A DNA stretch of 64,000 nt. Source: Pseudomonas capeferrum (GTDB taxonomy: Bacteria > Pseudomonadota > Gammaproteobacteria > Pseudomonadales > Pseudomonadaceae). Under the pieces are notes generated by a model. That model worked only from the letters and a program-made list of their open reading frames with translations, made no database searches and was not told where the DNA came from. This document shows, piece by piece, positions 28,514-39,255 of this stretch. Both the position numbers and the translations under genes were made by a program. The stretch spans positions 186,001-250,000 of the forward strand of contig NZ_JAAMQM010000005.1 in assembly GCF_013523055.1 (NCBI RefSeq), read 5' to 3'. Within the stretch, counting starts at the first letter, position 1. Each line of letters starts with the position of its first letter.

Positions 28514-28966
28514 TTAGTTGGTATCAGGCCTGGCCTCGGGTCGATTGAAGGGGGCTGATGCATTTGGCTGTTCTTCCCGCAAGGCGTTGGCTATTTGCTC
28601 GCGTATTTCGATGACGGTCTTGTCCCTAGTCTTCACCCTTATGCCCAACACCTGAATCCGAGCGATTCCCGCATCCGCCAGGCCAAGGCTGCGTAGGCCA
28701 TCAATCCACCGCTGCAGACGCTCCGGAGCCGTTTGCCTTGCGTTGGGTCCCTGGGCATGCCGACACACAGAGCACATGTCATCGAGATAAGGTCTGGCTG
28801 CCCAGGTGCCTGGCCTTCGATACTCATACAGACCGCAATTGCAGCGGCAGAGCCAGACCGTGCCCTTTCCTGAACGGCTGGCGCGACACCAGGCGATCGC
28901 AGTCATCTTTCCGCGCTGCTTGCCGGTGTAGTCGGCGACGTGGTCGGGGCGGGGGATGACTTCCAT
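28514..28966 (-). CDS. hypothetical protein with zinc-ribbon-like cysteines
   Basis: I do not recognise this 150-residue protein. Its centre has WLCRCNCGLYEYRRPGTW followed by DDMCSVCRHAQGP, four cysteines in two close pairs, as in small zinc ribbons of phage and mobile-element proteins. The C-terminal part (RLQRWIDGLRSLGLADAGIARIQ, here LGLADAGIARIQVLG) looks like a short helical domain. No good ribosome site precedes the ATG at 28966; an internal ATG at 28906, with GGAAAG in front, is an alternative. It overlaps the antitoxin remnant on the other strand and lies in the accessory patch beside the tRNA gene. Confidence 0.55.
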   Translation of the reverse strand: MEVIPRPDHVADYTGKQRGKMTAIAWCRASRSGKGTVWLCRCNCGLYEYRRPGTWAARPYLDDMCSVCRHAQGPNARQTAPERLQRWIDGLRSLGLADAGIARIQVLGIRVKTRDKTVIEIREQIANALREEQPNASAPFNRPEARPDTN

Positions 28967-29163
28967 GTCGATGCCGTGCAAGTCAAAAACATCCGCAAGG
29001 CCACGGGATTGTCCCAGGTTGCCTTTGCCCGCACGCTAGACGTTGCAGTAGGCCTTTGCGGAATTGGGAGCAGGGACGGTGTGACCCTGAAGGACCTGCT
29101 AGGGCGTTGCTTCGGGCAATCCATAATGATCCCACCAACGTGCTTGCTGCCTTGAAGCAGTAA
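28940..29163 (+). pseudogene. frameshifted NadS/HigA-type antitoxin remnant
   Basis: From 28940 one frame reads FHVDAVQVKNIRKATGLSQ and then VAFARTLDVAV, the first part of an Xre-type helix-turn-helix. At about 29050 the match moves to the frame one base back and reads LRNWEQGRCDPEGPA then RALLRAIHNDPTNVLAALKQ before a TAA at 29161-29163. WEQGR and RALLRAIHNDP are typical of NadS/HigA antitoxins. One missing base near 29050 explains the break. No intact toxin gene is next to it; upstream the opposite strand encodes the zinc-ribbon-like protein. This is a decayed toxin-antitoxin part. Confidence 0.8.
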
Positions 29164-29336
29164 AGGCTGGTGAAAACCCTCAAGGATCTCAGTCGCAAGG
29201 ATTGGGCCTAGCGCTACGGGAGCTGAAAAGCCACGTACGAATACCTTGTGACCGTGCACAGGAAGATGGCAGCCTGTGGGTCAAAGAAGAGCAACCGTCG
29301 TCGCTATCGATTTTCCTGGGCGGATCCTAGAAACGC

Positions 29337-29360
29337 AAAAGCCGCGCAATGCGCGGCTTC
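29337..29360 (-). terminator. terminator of the tRNA-Ile gene
   Basis: On the minus strand AAGCCGCGC (29359-29351), a three-base loop and GCGCGGCTT (29347-29339) followed by TT make a perfect nine-pair hairpin just past the tRNA 3' end. Confidence 0.85.
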
Positions 29361-29365
29361 GAAGA

Positions 29366-29442
29366 TGGTGGGCCCACACGGACTCGAACCGTGGACCAAA
29401 GGATTATGAGTCCTCTGCTCTAACCAACTGAGCTATAGGCCC
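29366..29442 (-). tRNA. tRNA-Ile2 (anticodon CAU)
   Basis: A 77-base cloverleaf reads on the minus strand: acceptor GGGCCTA pairing with TGGGCCC, D-arm GCTCAGTTGGTTAGAGC, anticodon loop CTCATAA, T-arm with GGTTCGAGTCC, and an encoded CCA. The anticodon is CAU. The GC-rich acceptor stem resembles tRNA-Ile2, whose C34 is converted to lysidine by TilS to read AUA, rather than elongator tRNA-Met (acceptor usually starting GGCTAC). A tRNA-Met label is the alternative. Confidence 0.85.
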
Positions 29443-29456
29443 CAGTGGAGGCGCGA

Positions 29457-32400
29457 TTATAACGAGGGTTTCATCCCCGTGCCATCCGAAAGATCGGAAA
29501 GTGCTATACGAAGGAAAGCCGCGGCGAAATCATCAGGCGGCAAGGGCAAGCTCACGATGTATCCCTGAATCTGTTCACACCCCTCGGCAGCCAGGAATTG
29601 CTGCTGCGCCTGATTCTCCACGCCCTCGGCAATGATGGTCAGCTGCATGCTCCGTCCAAGGGCAATGATCGCCCGGGCAATGGCCGCGTCGTGAGGATCA
29701 TCGGGTAGCCCGCGGATGAACGACTGGTCGATCTTGAGGATATCCAGCGGCAGGCGCTTCAGGTAGCTGAGCGAGGAATAGCCGGTGCCGAAATCGTCGA
29801 TCGCCAGTTGCACGCCGAGCTTCTTGAGCTGATGGAGAACAACCAGCGCTTCCTCCGCCTGGCTCATGATGAAGTTCTCGGTGATCTCCAGCTGGAGGTC
29901 GCCCGCCTGCAACTGGTTGAGCCGTAGCAGGTGCTCGATGCGCTTGGCCAGGTTGGGCTGGCGCAGCTGGGCGCCGGCCAGATTGACGGAAAGGGGGCCG
30001 AAGGCATGGTAGGCGCTTTTCCATTCGCTCATCTGACGACACGCTTGCTCCAGTACCCAGTCGCCGATCTGCAGGATGGTGCCGTTCTCTTCGGCCAGGT
30101 GGATGAAGTGCTCTGGCGGCACTTGACCAAAGGTGGGGTGGTTCCAGCGGATCAGCGCCTCGGCGCCGACCAGTTGCTGGGTCTTGAGACTGTGCTTGGG
30201 CTGGTAGCAGAGGCTCAGTTCGTTGCGTTCTATGGCGCGGCGCAGTTCGTGCTCCAGGGCGATGCGTTCGCTGGCCTGGGCGGTAAGGTCGCGGGTATAG
30301 GCTTCGACGCGGTTGCGGCCCTTGGCCTTGGAGCGATACATGGCGGCGTCGGCATTGCGGATCAATGAGGCGACGTCGGTGCCGTCCTGTGGGTACAGGC
30401 TGATGCCGATACTGGCGCTGGTGAAGAACTCGTGCTCACCCGCCTGGAAGGGCGCATGGAAGCAGGCCAGGAGCTTGCTGGCGATAGCGCTGGCATCGCT
30501 GGGCTTGTGCAGCCCCGGGAGCAGGATGATGAACTCGTCGCCGCCCAGGCGCGCCACGGTGTCGACGTCGCGCACCTGTTCCTTGAGGCGCTGCGCGATG
30601 CCTTTGAGCAGCAGGTCGCCGACAGGATGGCCGAGACTGTCGTTGATGTGCTTGAAGCGGTCCAGATCGAGGAACAGGACCGCGCCCTGGCGATTGGTGG
30701 CTTGGGCGCAGGCAAGCGCGGCCAGCAGGCGGTTTTCGAACAAGGTGCGATTGGGCAGGCCCGTGAGGGGGTCGTGGTGGGCCTGGTAGTCGAGCTTGGC
30801 CTGGGCATGCTTGAGGCTGGAGATGTCGGCGAAAACGGCCACGAAATGGGTGATTTCGCGTTCGCTGTTACGCACGGCGCTGATGGTCAGCCAGCCTGGA
30901 TAGAACTCGCCGTTCTTGCGCCTGTTGCAGATCTCTCCCTGCCAGTGGCCTTCGGCGGTCAGTTGATGCCACATGGCGGCGTAGAAGGCGCTGTCGTGCT
31001 GGCCGGAAGCGAACAGGCGCGGCGTCTGGCCAAGCGCTTCGATCTCGCTGTAGCCGGTAATTTCGCTGAACGCGCGGTTGACCGCGCTGATGCGCTGGTC
31101 GGGGTCGGTGATCAGGACACCTTCGGCTGTATTCTCGAACACGGTGGCGGCGAGCTGGAGCTTTTCCTGCATCATATGGCGTTCGGTGATATCGCGGGCA
31201 ATGGTGAGCATGCAGTCGTCCCCGCCGATCGGTAGCGGCCGGGCCGACAACTCGCACAAGCGGATCTGCCCGTCACTACGGCGGATATGGCAACTGAGGT
31301 CGCGTACGTAACCATCACGGTTGAGCAGCTCGAGCATGCGCCGCCGCTCGTTGAGATCGACCCAGATGCCCAAATCCAACGAGGTCTGGTCGTATCCTGG
31401 ATTGAAATCGTAGCCTGTGATACGACAGAAACCATCGTTCACTTCGATCAGCAGGCCGTCGCTTTGGCGTGACAGCAACAAACCGTCCGGGGACGCGTGG
31501 AACGCCTTGGCGAACTTTTCCTCGGAGGTCTGCAGCTGTTCCTGGGTTTCCTTCAGCTGGCTGATGTCGCGTACGGCAACCACCAGCGCCAGTGTGCTGT
31601 CGAGCTCGAAGATCTCGGCGGAGGTGAGGCCTGTAAACAACTGGCCGTTACTGCGACGGAAGGTCATTTCAAGATTGCGGATGCCGCCTTTCTGCAGGCG
31701 CTCCAAGAGGGCAGGGCCGGTACACGTGGCGCCCCAGAGATCCAGCTCGGTGGCAGTGCGGCCAATCACCTGGGCCGGGCTGAGGCCGATCTGTTCCTCG
31801 AAGGCTTCGTTGACCTCCATCAGGCAGCCGTCATCGTGGCGAGCGATCACCAGGATGTCCGGGCACTGCTGGAACACCGAGGCGAACTTCTGCTCGGACA
31901 GGCGCAAGGCATCTTCGGTGTGCTTCGTCTCGCTGATGTCGATCATCAGGCCACGCATGACGGGCTTGTGACCATGCTCGATCATGCTGACGATGTTGCG
32001 TACCCAGAGGCTATGGCCGTCGGCGCGGATCACGCGGTAATCGAGGCTGTGGTCGCGACCGGCGGCGGTCTCGCTTTCGCAGTAGGCCTGCGCCCACAGT
32101 GCGTCTTCAGGGTGAAGAATACTGTGCCAGAAACCCGGCTTGAGCCAGTCGCTCAGCGGGTAGCCCAGCAGGTCGCCCGCGTGGGGCGAGACATAGCTGT
32201 AGCTGAAGTCGTTGGCATTGGCCTCCCAGGCAATGGCCGAAAGGCTCTCTATCAGGCTGCGGTAATGGTATTCGCTACTGCGAAGTTCTTGCTCGAGTGA
32301 GATGCGACGGGAGATCTCGGAGCTCAGACGACGGTTGATACGAATGACAGTCGCCAATATCAGAGCCATCAGCAGGATCGCGGGGAGCCCGTAGACCAGT

Positions 32401-32540
32401 ACGTCATGCCAGAAGGTAGATTGATTCAAACCGTTTCCCACCCAGCGCTGTTGTATTTGGTTGATATTCCTGTCGCTAAGGCCGGCCATGGCTTTGTCGA
32501 AAATATCGACCAGGATCTTGTGTTCAAGCGGCACCGCCAT
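29457..32540 (-). CDS. PAS-GGDEF-EAL c-di-GMP protein (N-terminal sensor lost)
   Basis: From an internal ATG at 32540 the frame encodes 1027 residues. It opens with the C-terminal end of a periplasmic binding domain (LEHKILVDIFDKAMAGL), then one membrane helix (GLPAILLMALILATVI). Four PAS domains follow, beginning at SEYHYRSLIESL, SEQKFASVFQQCP, SEEKFAKAFHASP and AATVFENTAEGVL. A GGDEF domain with LGGDEFIILLPG and an EAL domain with GAEALIRWNHP end the protein. Both catalytic signatures look intact, so it could make or break c-di-GMP. The true 5' end of the gene is broken (see 32541-32836), so expression from this start is uncertain. It precedes tRNA-Ile and follows rpoD on the same strand. 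Confidence 0.8.
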   Translation of the reverse strand: MAVPLEHKILVDIFDKAMAGLSDRNINQIQQRWVGNGLNQSTFWHDVLVYGLPAILLMALILATVIRINRRLSSEISRRISLEQELRSSEYHYRSLIESLSAIAWEANANDFSYSYVSPHAGDLLGYPLSDWLKPGFWHSILHPEDALWAQAYCESETAAGRDHSLDYRVIRADGHSLWVRNIVSMIEHGHKPVMRGLMIDISETKHTEDALRLSEQKFASVFQQCPDILVIARHDDGCLMEVNEAFEEQIGLSPAQVIGRTATELDLWGATCTGPALLERLQKGGIRNLEMTFRRSNGQLFTGLTSAEIFELDSTLALVVAVRDISQLKETQEQLQTSEEKFAKAFHASPDGLLLSRQSDGLLIEVNDGFCRITGYDFNPGYDQTSLDLGIWVDLNERRRMLELLNRDGYVRDLSCHIRRSDGQIRLCELSARPLPIGGDDCMLTIARDITERHMMQEKLQLAATVFENTAEGVLITDPDQRISAVNRAFSEITGYSEIEALGQTPRLFASGQHDSAFYAAMWHQLTAEGHWQGEICNRRKNGEFYPGWLTISAVRNSEREITHFVAVFADISSLKHAQAKLDYQAHHDPLTGLPNRTLFENRLLAALACAQATNRQGAVLFLDLDRFKHINDSLGHPVGDLLLKGIAQRLKEQVRDVDTVARLGGDEFIILLPGLHKPSDASAIASKLLACFHAPFQAGEHEFFTSASIGISLYPQDGTDVASLIRNADAAMYRSKAKGRNRVEAYTRDLTAQASERIALEHELRRAIERNELSLCYQPKHSLKTQQLVGAEALIRWNHPTFGQVPPEHFIHLAEENGTILQIGDWVLEQACRQMSEWKSAYHAFGPLSVNLAGAQLRQPNLAKRIEHLLRLNQLQAGDLQLEITENFIMSQAEEALVVLHQLKKLGVQLAIDDFGTGYSSLSYLKRLPLDILKIDQSFIRGLPDDPHDAAIARAIIALGRSMQLTIIAEGVENQAQQQFLAAEGCEQIQGYIVSLPLPPDDFAAAFLRIALSDLSDGTGMKPSL

Positions 32541-32836
32541 AGCCAATCGGTCGCGCTACGGTGTCTGGCCACTGACATGCAGACCGTCCAACTTGAGCTG
32601 AGGCAGGCTCCAGATGCTTGAAGCGAGATCGCCCGCCATGGCGTCGACTTCATCCATGGCCAACGCTTGGAGGGCCGACCTGACACTGGGCAAGGGGAGG
32701 CAAAAGCAAGGAAGCCCCGGCGCAACCGTGGATGTGCACTGAGCCACTCGGCTTTTTCGCCGGACAAGGTAAGGGTGCCGGCCGTTGCGTTCCAGGTAGG
32801 CAGGAGCAGCAACGGAAGGACCGGCATCAGGGGCAT
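32541..32836 (-). pseudogene. broken 5' part of the PAS-GGDEF-EAL gene (periplasmic sensor)
   Basis: An ATG at 32836 with a GAGAGG site starts a signal peptide (MPLMPVLPLLLLPTWNATAG) and the opening of a solute-binding sensor (GEKAEWLSAHPRLR). Near 32720 the match jumps to another frame that reads LQALAMDEVDAMAGDLASS, the late part of such a domain. The roughly 130 residues normally between are missing. An in-frame TAG at 32556-32558 then separates SGQTP from RDRLAMAVPLEHK. So the gene carries a deletion/frameshift and a nonsense codon in its sensor. Confidence 0.8.
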
Positions 32837-32936
32837 GTCAGCCTCTCGATCAAGGGGGGAATGATTCGAGTGTAGACTACTGGCAATGTGCCGGGTGGGT
32901 GCTTGAAAGGGCGTTTTCGATTCTTTCTTCAACAAA

Positions 32937-32963
32937 GAAAAACCCCGGCCTGGGCCGGGGTTT
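32937..32963 (-). terminator. rpoD terminator
   Basis: On the minus strand AACCCCGGCC (32962-32952 region) and GGCCGGGGTT enclose a CAG-type loop, followed by TTTTTC. It lies a few bases after the rpoD stop at 32968. Confidence 0.9.
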
Positions 32964-32967
32964 GTCA

Positions 32968-34812
<1,845 letters not shown>

Positions 34813-34879
34813 AACACCCTATCCACTGAAGGTCTTGGCGGGCAAAAAACAAGCCGAGGATTATACCCGAGCATGGACC

Positions 34880-36859
34880 TCACGCGCCAGATGAGGTCGG
34901 GGTTTGTGCGGGAACATTCCGGCTCAGCAATTCGCGCAGCTGGTTTTTTTCCTCTGCACTCAACTCGCTTTGACGTGCTTTTCTGAGCAGATGTTCCAAT
35001 GTGCGCTCGCGCTGACGAGCGGACAGACTAGTAATAGTGTCGAAAAACTGTTGTTCAAGGTTGTCGGCGTCGATCAGCCATTCCTTTTCGGCCAGCGCGC
35101 GCAGCAAGCGCCCCTGGTCGGTGCCGTGCCAGCGTGCAATCAACTGTAATGAGCGTAGCTCAGGATTCTTCTGCAAGGCTTCGAGCAGGGCTACCAGCAG
35201 TTGCGCGTAAACATGGTCTTCGGCGGCGAAATGGCTGGCATCCTCGACTTTACGGGCCAGTTGCGGGTGATGCAGCAATGAGCGCAGGGCCGCCAGGGTA
35301 GGCGGCTCCACGGGTGCCGGCACGCGCGGCTGGGTGTCCTGGCGTTGGCCGTCGCGCTGCCAGGGCTTGCCGCCCTTCTTGTCCCACGGCTTGCCATCCC
35401 ACTGTTTCTTGCCGCTGCCCTTGCCGGGTTTCCAGGGTTGTTGCTGAGGGGCAGCGTAGTCGACATGATACGCATCGGCCATGTCAGGCGTATAGCTGGC
35501 CATGGCGTCGTAATCGAAGCCTGGATCGTAGTCCGGTACGCTGCTTGGCGGTGCGCTCTGGGCCAGTTGCTCGACCTGCTGATGGTCCAGGCCGGTGATC
35601 TCTTTCAGCCTATTGCGCATCAATGCGCGCAGGTTCGCGCCCGGTATCTTTTCGATCAACGGTGCGGCCAGGGTGACCATGTGCGCCTTGCCTTCCAGCG
35701 AGCGGGGGTCGGCCTCGTCGCTCAATTGCTCGAAGAAGTAGTCCGCCAGCGGCTGCGCATGCTGATTGATGCGGGCCCGAAAGGCATCCGTACCCTCGGC
35801 GCGAACCAATGTGTCCGGATCCTCGCCTTCGGGGAGGAACAGGAAGCGTGCGCGCCGACCGTCCTGCAGGCTCGACAGGGTCGACTCGAGCGCACGCCAC
35901 GCCGCCTTGCGGCCTGCCTGGTCACCGTCGAAGCAGAACAGGACATTGGGTACCACCCGGAACAAGCGCTTGAGATGCTCTTCGCTGGTGGCCGTGCCCA
36001 AGGTCGCGACGGCATTGCGCAGGCCTTGCTGCGCCAGGGCGATGACGTCCATGTAGCCTTCGACCACTATGATCTCGTCGAGGTTGCGGTTGAACTTGCG
36101 CGCCTCGTACAGGCCGTAGAGCTCCTGCCCCTTGTGGAACACGGGTGTTTCAGGAGAGTTCAGGTATTTCGGCTTGTCATCGCCCAGTACCCGGCCGCCG
36201 AACGCGATGACGCGGCCGCGGGTATCGCGGATCGGAAAGATCACTCGGTCGCGGAAGCGGTCATAGCGCTTGCCGCTTTCGGCATTCTCGATCAGCAGGC
36301 CGGCGTCGATCATGGCTTTCTGCTGCAGGGTATCGCTGCCAAGGTGCTTGGACAGGTTGTCCCAGCCCGGCGGCGCGAAGCCCAGGCCAAAGTCGCGGGC
36401 GATTTCCCCGGACAGGCCTCGTCCCTTGAAATAGTCGACCGCCGACTTGCGGGTCGGATGGCTGCGCAAGGCCTGGCGATAGAATTCGGCGGCGGCCTCC
36501 AGCAGCGGATACAGTGGCGAGTCGGTCGGCTGGCGTGGCGTCTGGCCCCGACGGCCTTCCTCCCGCGGTACTTCCATGCCCGCCGCGCGCGCAAGTTCTT
36601 CCACGGCCTGGGGGAAATCCAGGTTGTCGTGGTCCATGATGAAGCCGAGCGCATTGCCTCCGGCGCCGCAACCGAAGCAGTAATAGAACTGCTTGTCCGG
36701 ACTCACGGTGAAGGAGGGTGACTTTTCCTTGTGGAAAGGACAGCACGCGGAAAGGTTTTTGCCGGTCTTTTTCAGCTGGACGCGCGAACTCACCACATCG
36801 ACGATGTCGGTGCGGTTGAGAAGGTCGTCGATGAAACTCTGGGGAATCAACCCGGCCAT
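34880..36859 (-). CDS. dnaG: DNA primase
   Basis: DnaG makes RNA primers at the replication fork. The 659-residue protein has the CHC2 zinc site C40, H43, C61 and C64, a Toprim domain with IIVVEGYMDVIALAQ and CFDGDQAGRKAA, a linker rich in K, P, W and G near residue 450 (GKGSGKKQWDGKPW), and a C-terminal DnaB-binding domain. Start ATG at 36859 gives MAGLIPQSFIDDLL, the normal family opening. Middle gene of rpsU-dnaG-rpoD. Confidence 0.97.
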   Translation of the reverse strand: MAGLIPQSFIDDLLNRTDIVDVVSSRVQLKKTGKNLSACCPFHKEKSPSFTVSPDKQFYYCFGCGAGGNALGFIMDHDNLDFPQAVEELARAAGMEVPREEGRRGQTPRQPTDSPLYPLLEAAAEFYRQALRSHPTRKSAVDYFKGRGLSGEIARDFGLGFAPPGWDNLSKHLGSDTLQQKAMIDAGLLIENAESGKRYDRFRDRVIFPIRDTRGRVIAFGGRVLGDDKPKYLNSPETPVFHKGQELYGLYEARKFNRNLDEIIVVEGYMDVIALAQQGLRNAVATLGTATSEEHLKRLFRVVPNVLFCFDGDQAGRKAAWRALESTLSSLQDGRRARFLFLPEGEDPDTLVRAEGTDAFRARINQHAQPLADYFFEQLSDEADPRSLEGKAHMVTLAAPLIEKIPGANLRALMRNRLKEITGLDHQQVEQLAQSAPPSSVPDYDPGFDYDAMASYTPDMADAYHVDYAAPQQQPWKPGKGSGKKQWDGKPWDKKGGKPWQRDGQRQDTQPRVPAPVEPPTLAALRSLLHHPQLARKVEDASHFAAEDHVYAQLLVALLEALQKNPELRSLQLIARWHGTDQGRLLRALAEKEWLIDADNLEQQFFDTITSLSARQRERTLEHLLRKARQSELSAEEKNQLRELLSRNVPAQTPTSSGA

Positions 36860-37133
36860 GGCATTCTCGTCATCAGGCAACAAGCAAGTTTAATCGCTAA
36901 TGCGCGGGTTCGAGCAAAAATGGCGTCTACAGGATGTGTAGAAGATGTGCGCGTCGACAGCCACGGAGGCTCGTCAGACAGGACGTGCACCGCTGATCGC
37001 TAAGATCAGTGCTGCGGTAGGGCAGGGAGCGACATGCTGTTGCATGAAACACCTCGGCGATGTGCCCGAGGTTCGAAGCAACCGCTGCCATCAGCCCGGC
37101 ACGAGGCCGGGCAGGCAGAAGCTTTGCGATGAA

Positions 37134-37153
37134 CGCCTGTATCAGTACAGGCG
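37134..37153. other. palindrome overlapping the rpsU stop codon
   Basis: CGCCTGTA (37134-37141) and TACAGGCG (37146-37153) form a perfect eight-pair stem with a TCAG loop that contains the rpsU stop. No T-run follows, so it is not a normal terminator; a second hairpin GCCCGGC-ACGAG-GCCGGGC lies at 37094-37112. Both lie between rpsU and dnaG and may limit readthrough or mark RNA processing. Confidence 0.6.
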
Positions 37154-37357
37154 AACGGCGCGGCGCTGTTCGCGCTGTACTTTCTTGGCGTGACGCTTGA
37201 CTGCGGCTGCAGCCTTGCGCTTGCGCTCGGAAGTCGGCTTCTCGTAAAACTCGCGGCTACGAACTTCAGCCAATACACCGGCTTTCTCGCAGGAGCGCTT
37301 GAAACGACGCAGAGCTACGTCGAAGGGTTCGTTCTCTTTAACTTTGACGGCTGGCAT
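37142..37357 (-). CDS. rpsU: 30S ribosomal protein S21
   Basis: S21 is a small basic protein of the 30S subunit, needed for initiation on many mRNAs. The 71-residue product ([19 protein letters not shown]) is standard in length, with a lysine/arginine-rich C-terminus [18 protein letters not shown]. First gene of the rpsU-dnaG-rpoD operon, divergent from tsaD. Confidence 0.98.
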
Positions 37358-37435
37358 CCAGGGCTACCTTCTTTCATTACCGGGGTAGACGTGCTCCTGA
37401 ACAAAACAAGAGGTGTGCTGGAGAACGTCGGTTTT

Positions 37436-37460
37436 TAAGGGTTGCGGATGTTAACCCTTA
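37436..37460. promoter_or_regulatory. inverted repeat upstream of rpsU
   Basis: TAAGGGTT (37436-37443) and AACCCTTA (37453-37460) are a perfect eight-base inverted repeat nine bases apart, about 80 bases before the rpsU ATG and 100 before tsaD. No T-run follows on either side. It could be a regulator site or a leader hairpin; I cannot say which. Confidence 0.35.
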
Positions 37461-37562
37461 GCTGACAGGAATGCAAAGCCTCTGATCGAAAACCGCTGGT
37501 CGGCACCCTGTACCGGGACTATCATGCGGGCCTCGAATTGAGCCTCTACAAGGCACGGACCC

Positions 37563-38588
37563 ATGCTAGTACTGGGATTAGAAACATCCTGCGACGAAAC
37601 CGGCGTCGCATTATACGACAGCGAGCACGGCCTGTTGGCCGATGCGCTGTTCAGCCAGATCGACCTGCATCGCGTCTACGGCGGAGTAGTGCCCGAGCTT
37701 GCCTCGCGCGATCACGTCAAGCGCATGCTGCCGCTGATCCGCCAGGTCCTGGCCGAGGCCGACCGGGTCGCCACGCAGATAGACGCCATTGCCTATACCG
37801 CGGGCCCAGGCCTGGTCGGCGCACTGCTCGTCGGTGCCTCCTGCGCGCAGGCGATGGCCTACGCCTGGGGCATTCCGGCGCTTGGCGTGCACCACATGGA
37901 AGGCCATCTGTTGGCCCCGATGCTTGAAGAGCAGCCACCGCAATTTCCGTTCGTCGCCTTGTTGGTTTCGGGTGGCCACACCCAGCTGGTTCGCGTCGAC
38001 GGCATCGGCCAATACGAGCTGCTGGGCGAGAGCCTGGACGATGCCGCGGGCGAGGCCTTCGACAAGACGGCCAAGCTGATCGGCCTGAATTACCCCGGTG
38101 GTCCCGAGATCGCTCGCCTGGCCGAGCGCGGGACGCCAGGCCGATTCACGTTCCCACGGCCGATGACCGATCGTCCGGGCCTGGCGTTGAGCTTCAGCGG
38201 TCTCAAGACCTTTGCCTTGAACACCTGGCAGCAATGCCGCAACGCCGGGGACGAAAGCGAGCAGACGCGTTGCGATCTGTCGCTGGCGTTCCAGGAAGCG
38301 GTGGTGGATACGCTGACCATCAAATGCAAGCGGGCATTGAAGCAGACCGGTCTCAAGCGCCTGGTCATCGCCGGTGGCGTCAGCGCCAACCGGGCGCTGC
38401 GCGCCTCGCTGGAAAGCATGCTGGCCAGCATTAATGGCAATGTCTATTACGCCCGTCCTGCCTTCTGCACCGACAACGGCGCGATGATCGCCTACGCCGG
38501 TTGCCAACGCCTGCTCGCGGGCCAGCGCCAGGGTCTGGCGATCAGTGTCCAGGCGCGTTGGCCGATGGAGCAGTTGCCAGCGGTTTGA
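37563..38588 (+). CDS. tsaD: tRNA threonylcarbamoyladenosine synthase subunit TsaD
   Basis: TsaD, with TsaB and TsaE, places the t6A modification at position 37 of ANN-reading tRNAs. The 341-residue ASKHA-fold protein has the metal-binding HHMEGH (H111, H115), [12 protein letters not shown] near residue 40 and the late segment [12 protein letters not shown]. It is divergent from rpsU. Confidence 0.97.
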   Translation: MLVLGLETSCDETGVALYDSEHGLLADALFSQIDLHRVYGGVVPELASRDHVKRMLPLIRQVLAEADRVATQIDAIAYTAGPGLVGALLVGASCAQAMAYAWGIPALGVHHMEGHLLAPMLEEQPPQFPFVALLVSGGHTQLVRVDGIGQYELLGESLDDAAGEAFDKTAKLIGLNYPGGPEIARLAERGTPGRFTFPRPMTDRPGLALSFSGLKTFALNTWQQCRNAGDESEQTRCDLSLAFQEAVVDTLTIKCKRALKQTGLKRLVIAGGVSANRALRASLESMLASINGNVYYARPAFCTDNGAMIAYAGCQRLLAGQRQGLAISVQARWPMEQLPAV

Positions 38589-38611
38589 TGCCTGCACACA
38601 CGCGACGGTGT

Positions 38612-39181
38612 TCAGAAATGCCGTTCGCGTCCGGCGAACAGGTCGCGTAGATTGCTGCGATGACGCCAGACGATCATGATCGTCAGGACAGTCATCGGTA
38701 GCAGGGCTTCAGGTTCGCGCCAGGCCAGCAGTGGCAGGGTAAGCGGAGTCGCGATCAGGGCTGCCAGGGAGCTGGTGCGGGTGAGGTAGAGGGTTAGCAT
38801 CCAGGCACCGATGGCCAGGAGCGCGGCCGGGAAATACACCCCCATCAGCATGCCTGCCGCCGTCGCCACGCCCTTGCCGCCGCGCAAGCGGAAGTACAAG
38901 GGATACATGTGCCCAAGCACCGCGCAGATGCCGATCCAGGCCTGCTCTTGCAGATCGAGCCCGGCCATGCGAGCTGCCAGCACGGGCACCAGCCCCTTGC
39001 ACAGGTCGCCCAGCAGGGTCAGGATCGCCAGTCTGCGTCCCGCGAGGCGCAGCATATTGGTTGCACCGGCATTGCCTGAGCCACCGGAACGTGGGTCAGG
39101 ACTGCCGTTGAGGCGGCTCAGTAGAATGGCGAAGGACAGAGAGCCGAGCAGGTAGGCGAGCAGCGCCAGTAGCCAAAACAT
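38612..39181 (-). CDS. plsY: glycerol-3-phosphate acyltransferase PlsY
   Basis: PlsY moves the acyl group from acyl-phosphate to glycerol-3-phosphate, starting phospholipid synthesis. The 189-residue integral membrane protein has about five helices and the active-site motifs [25 protein letters not shown] and [11 protein letters not shown]. It is convergent with tsaD and divergent from folB. Confidence 0.96.
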   Translation of the reverse strand: MFWLLALLAYLLGSLSFAILLSRLNGSPDPRSGGSGNAGATNMLRLAGRRLAILTLLGDLCKGLVPVLAARMAGLDLQEQAWIGICAVLGHMYPLYFRLRGGKGVATAAGMLMGVYFPAALLAIGAWMLTLYLTRTSSLAALIATPLTLPLLAWREPEALLPMTVLTIMIVWRHRSNLRDLFAGRERHF

Positions 39182-39255
39182 GCTAACTATTCCGGGCGAG
39201 GACGCCCTGATTCTAACGGCGCAAGTCGCCCTTGTCGTGCTGTGGAGAAAAGTGC

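Noticed and set aside
28982..29365. A full prophage or integrative element at tRNA-Ile
   Set aside because: No integrase, no attachment repeat and no structural genes are visible; only remnants support it.
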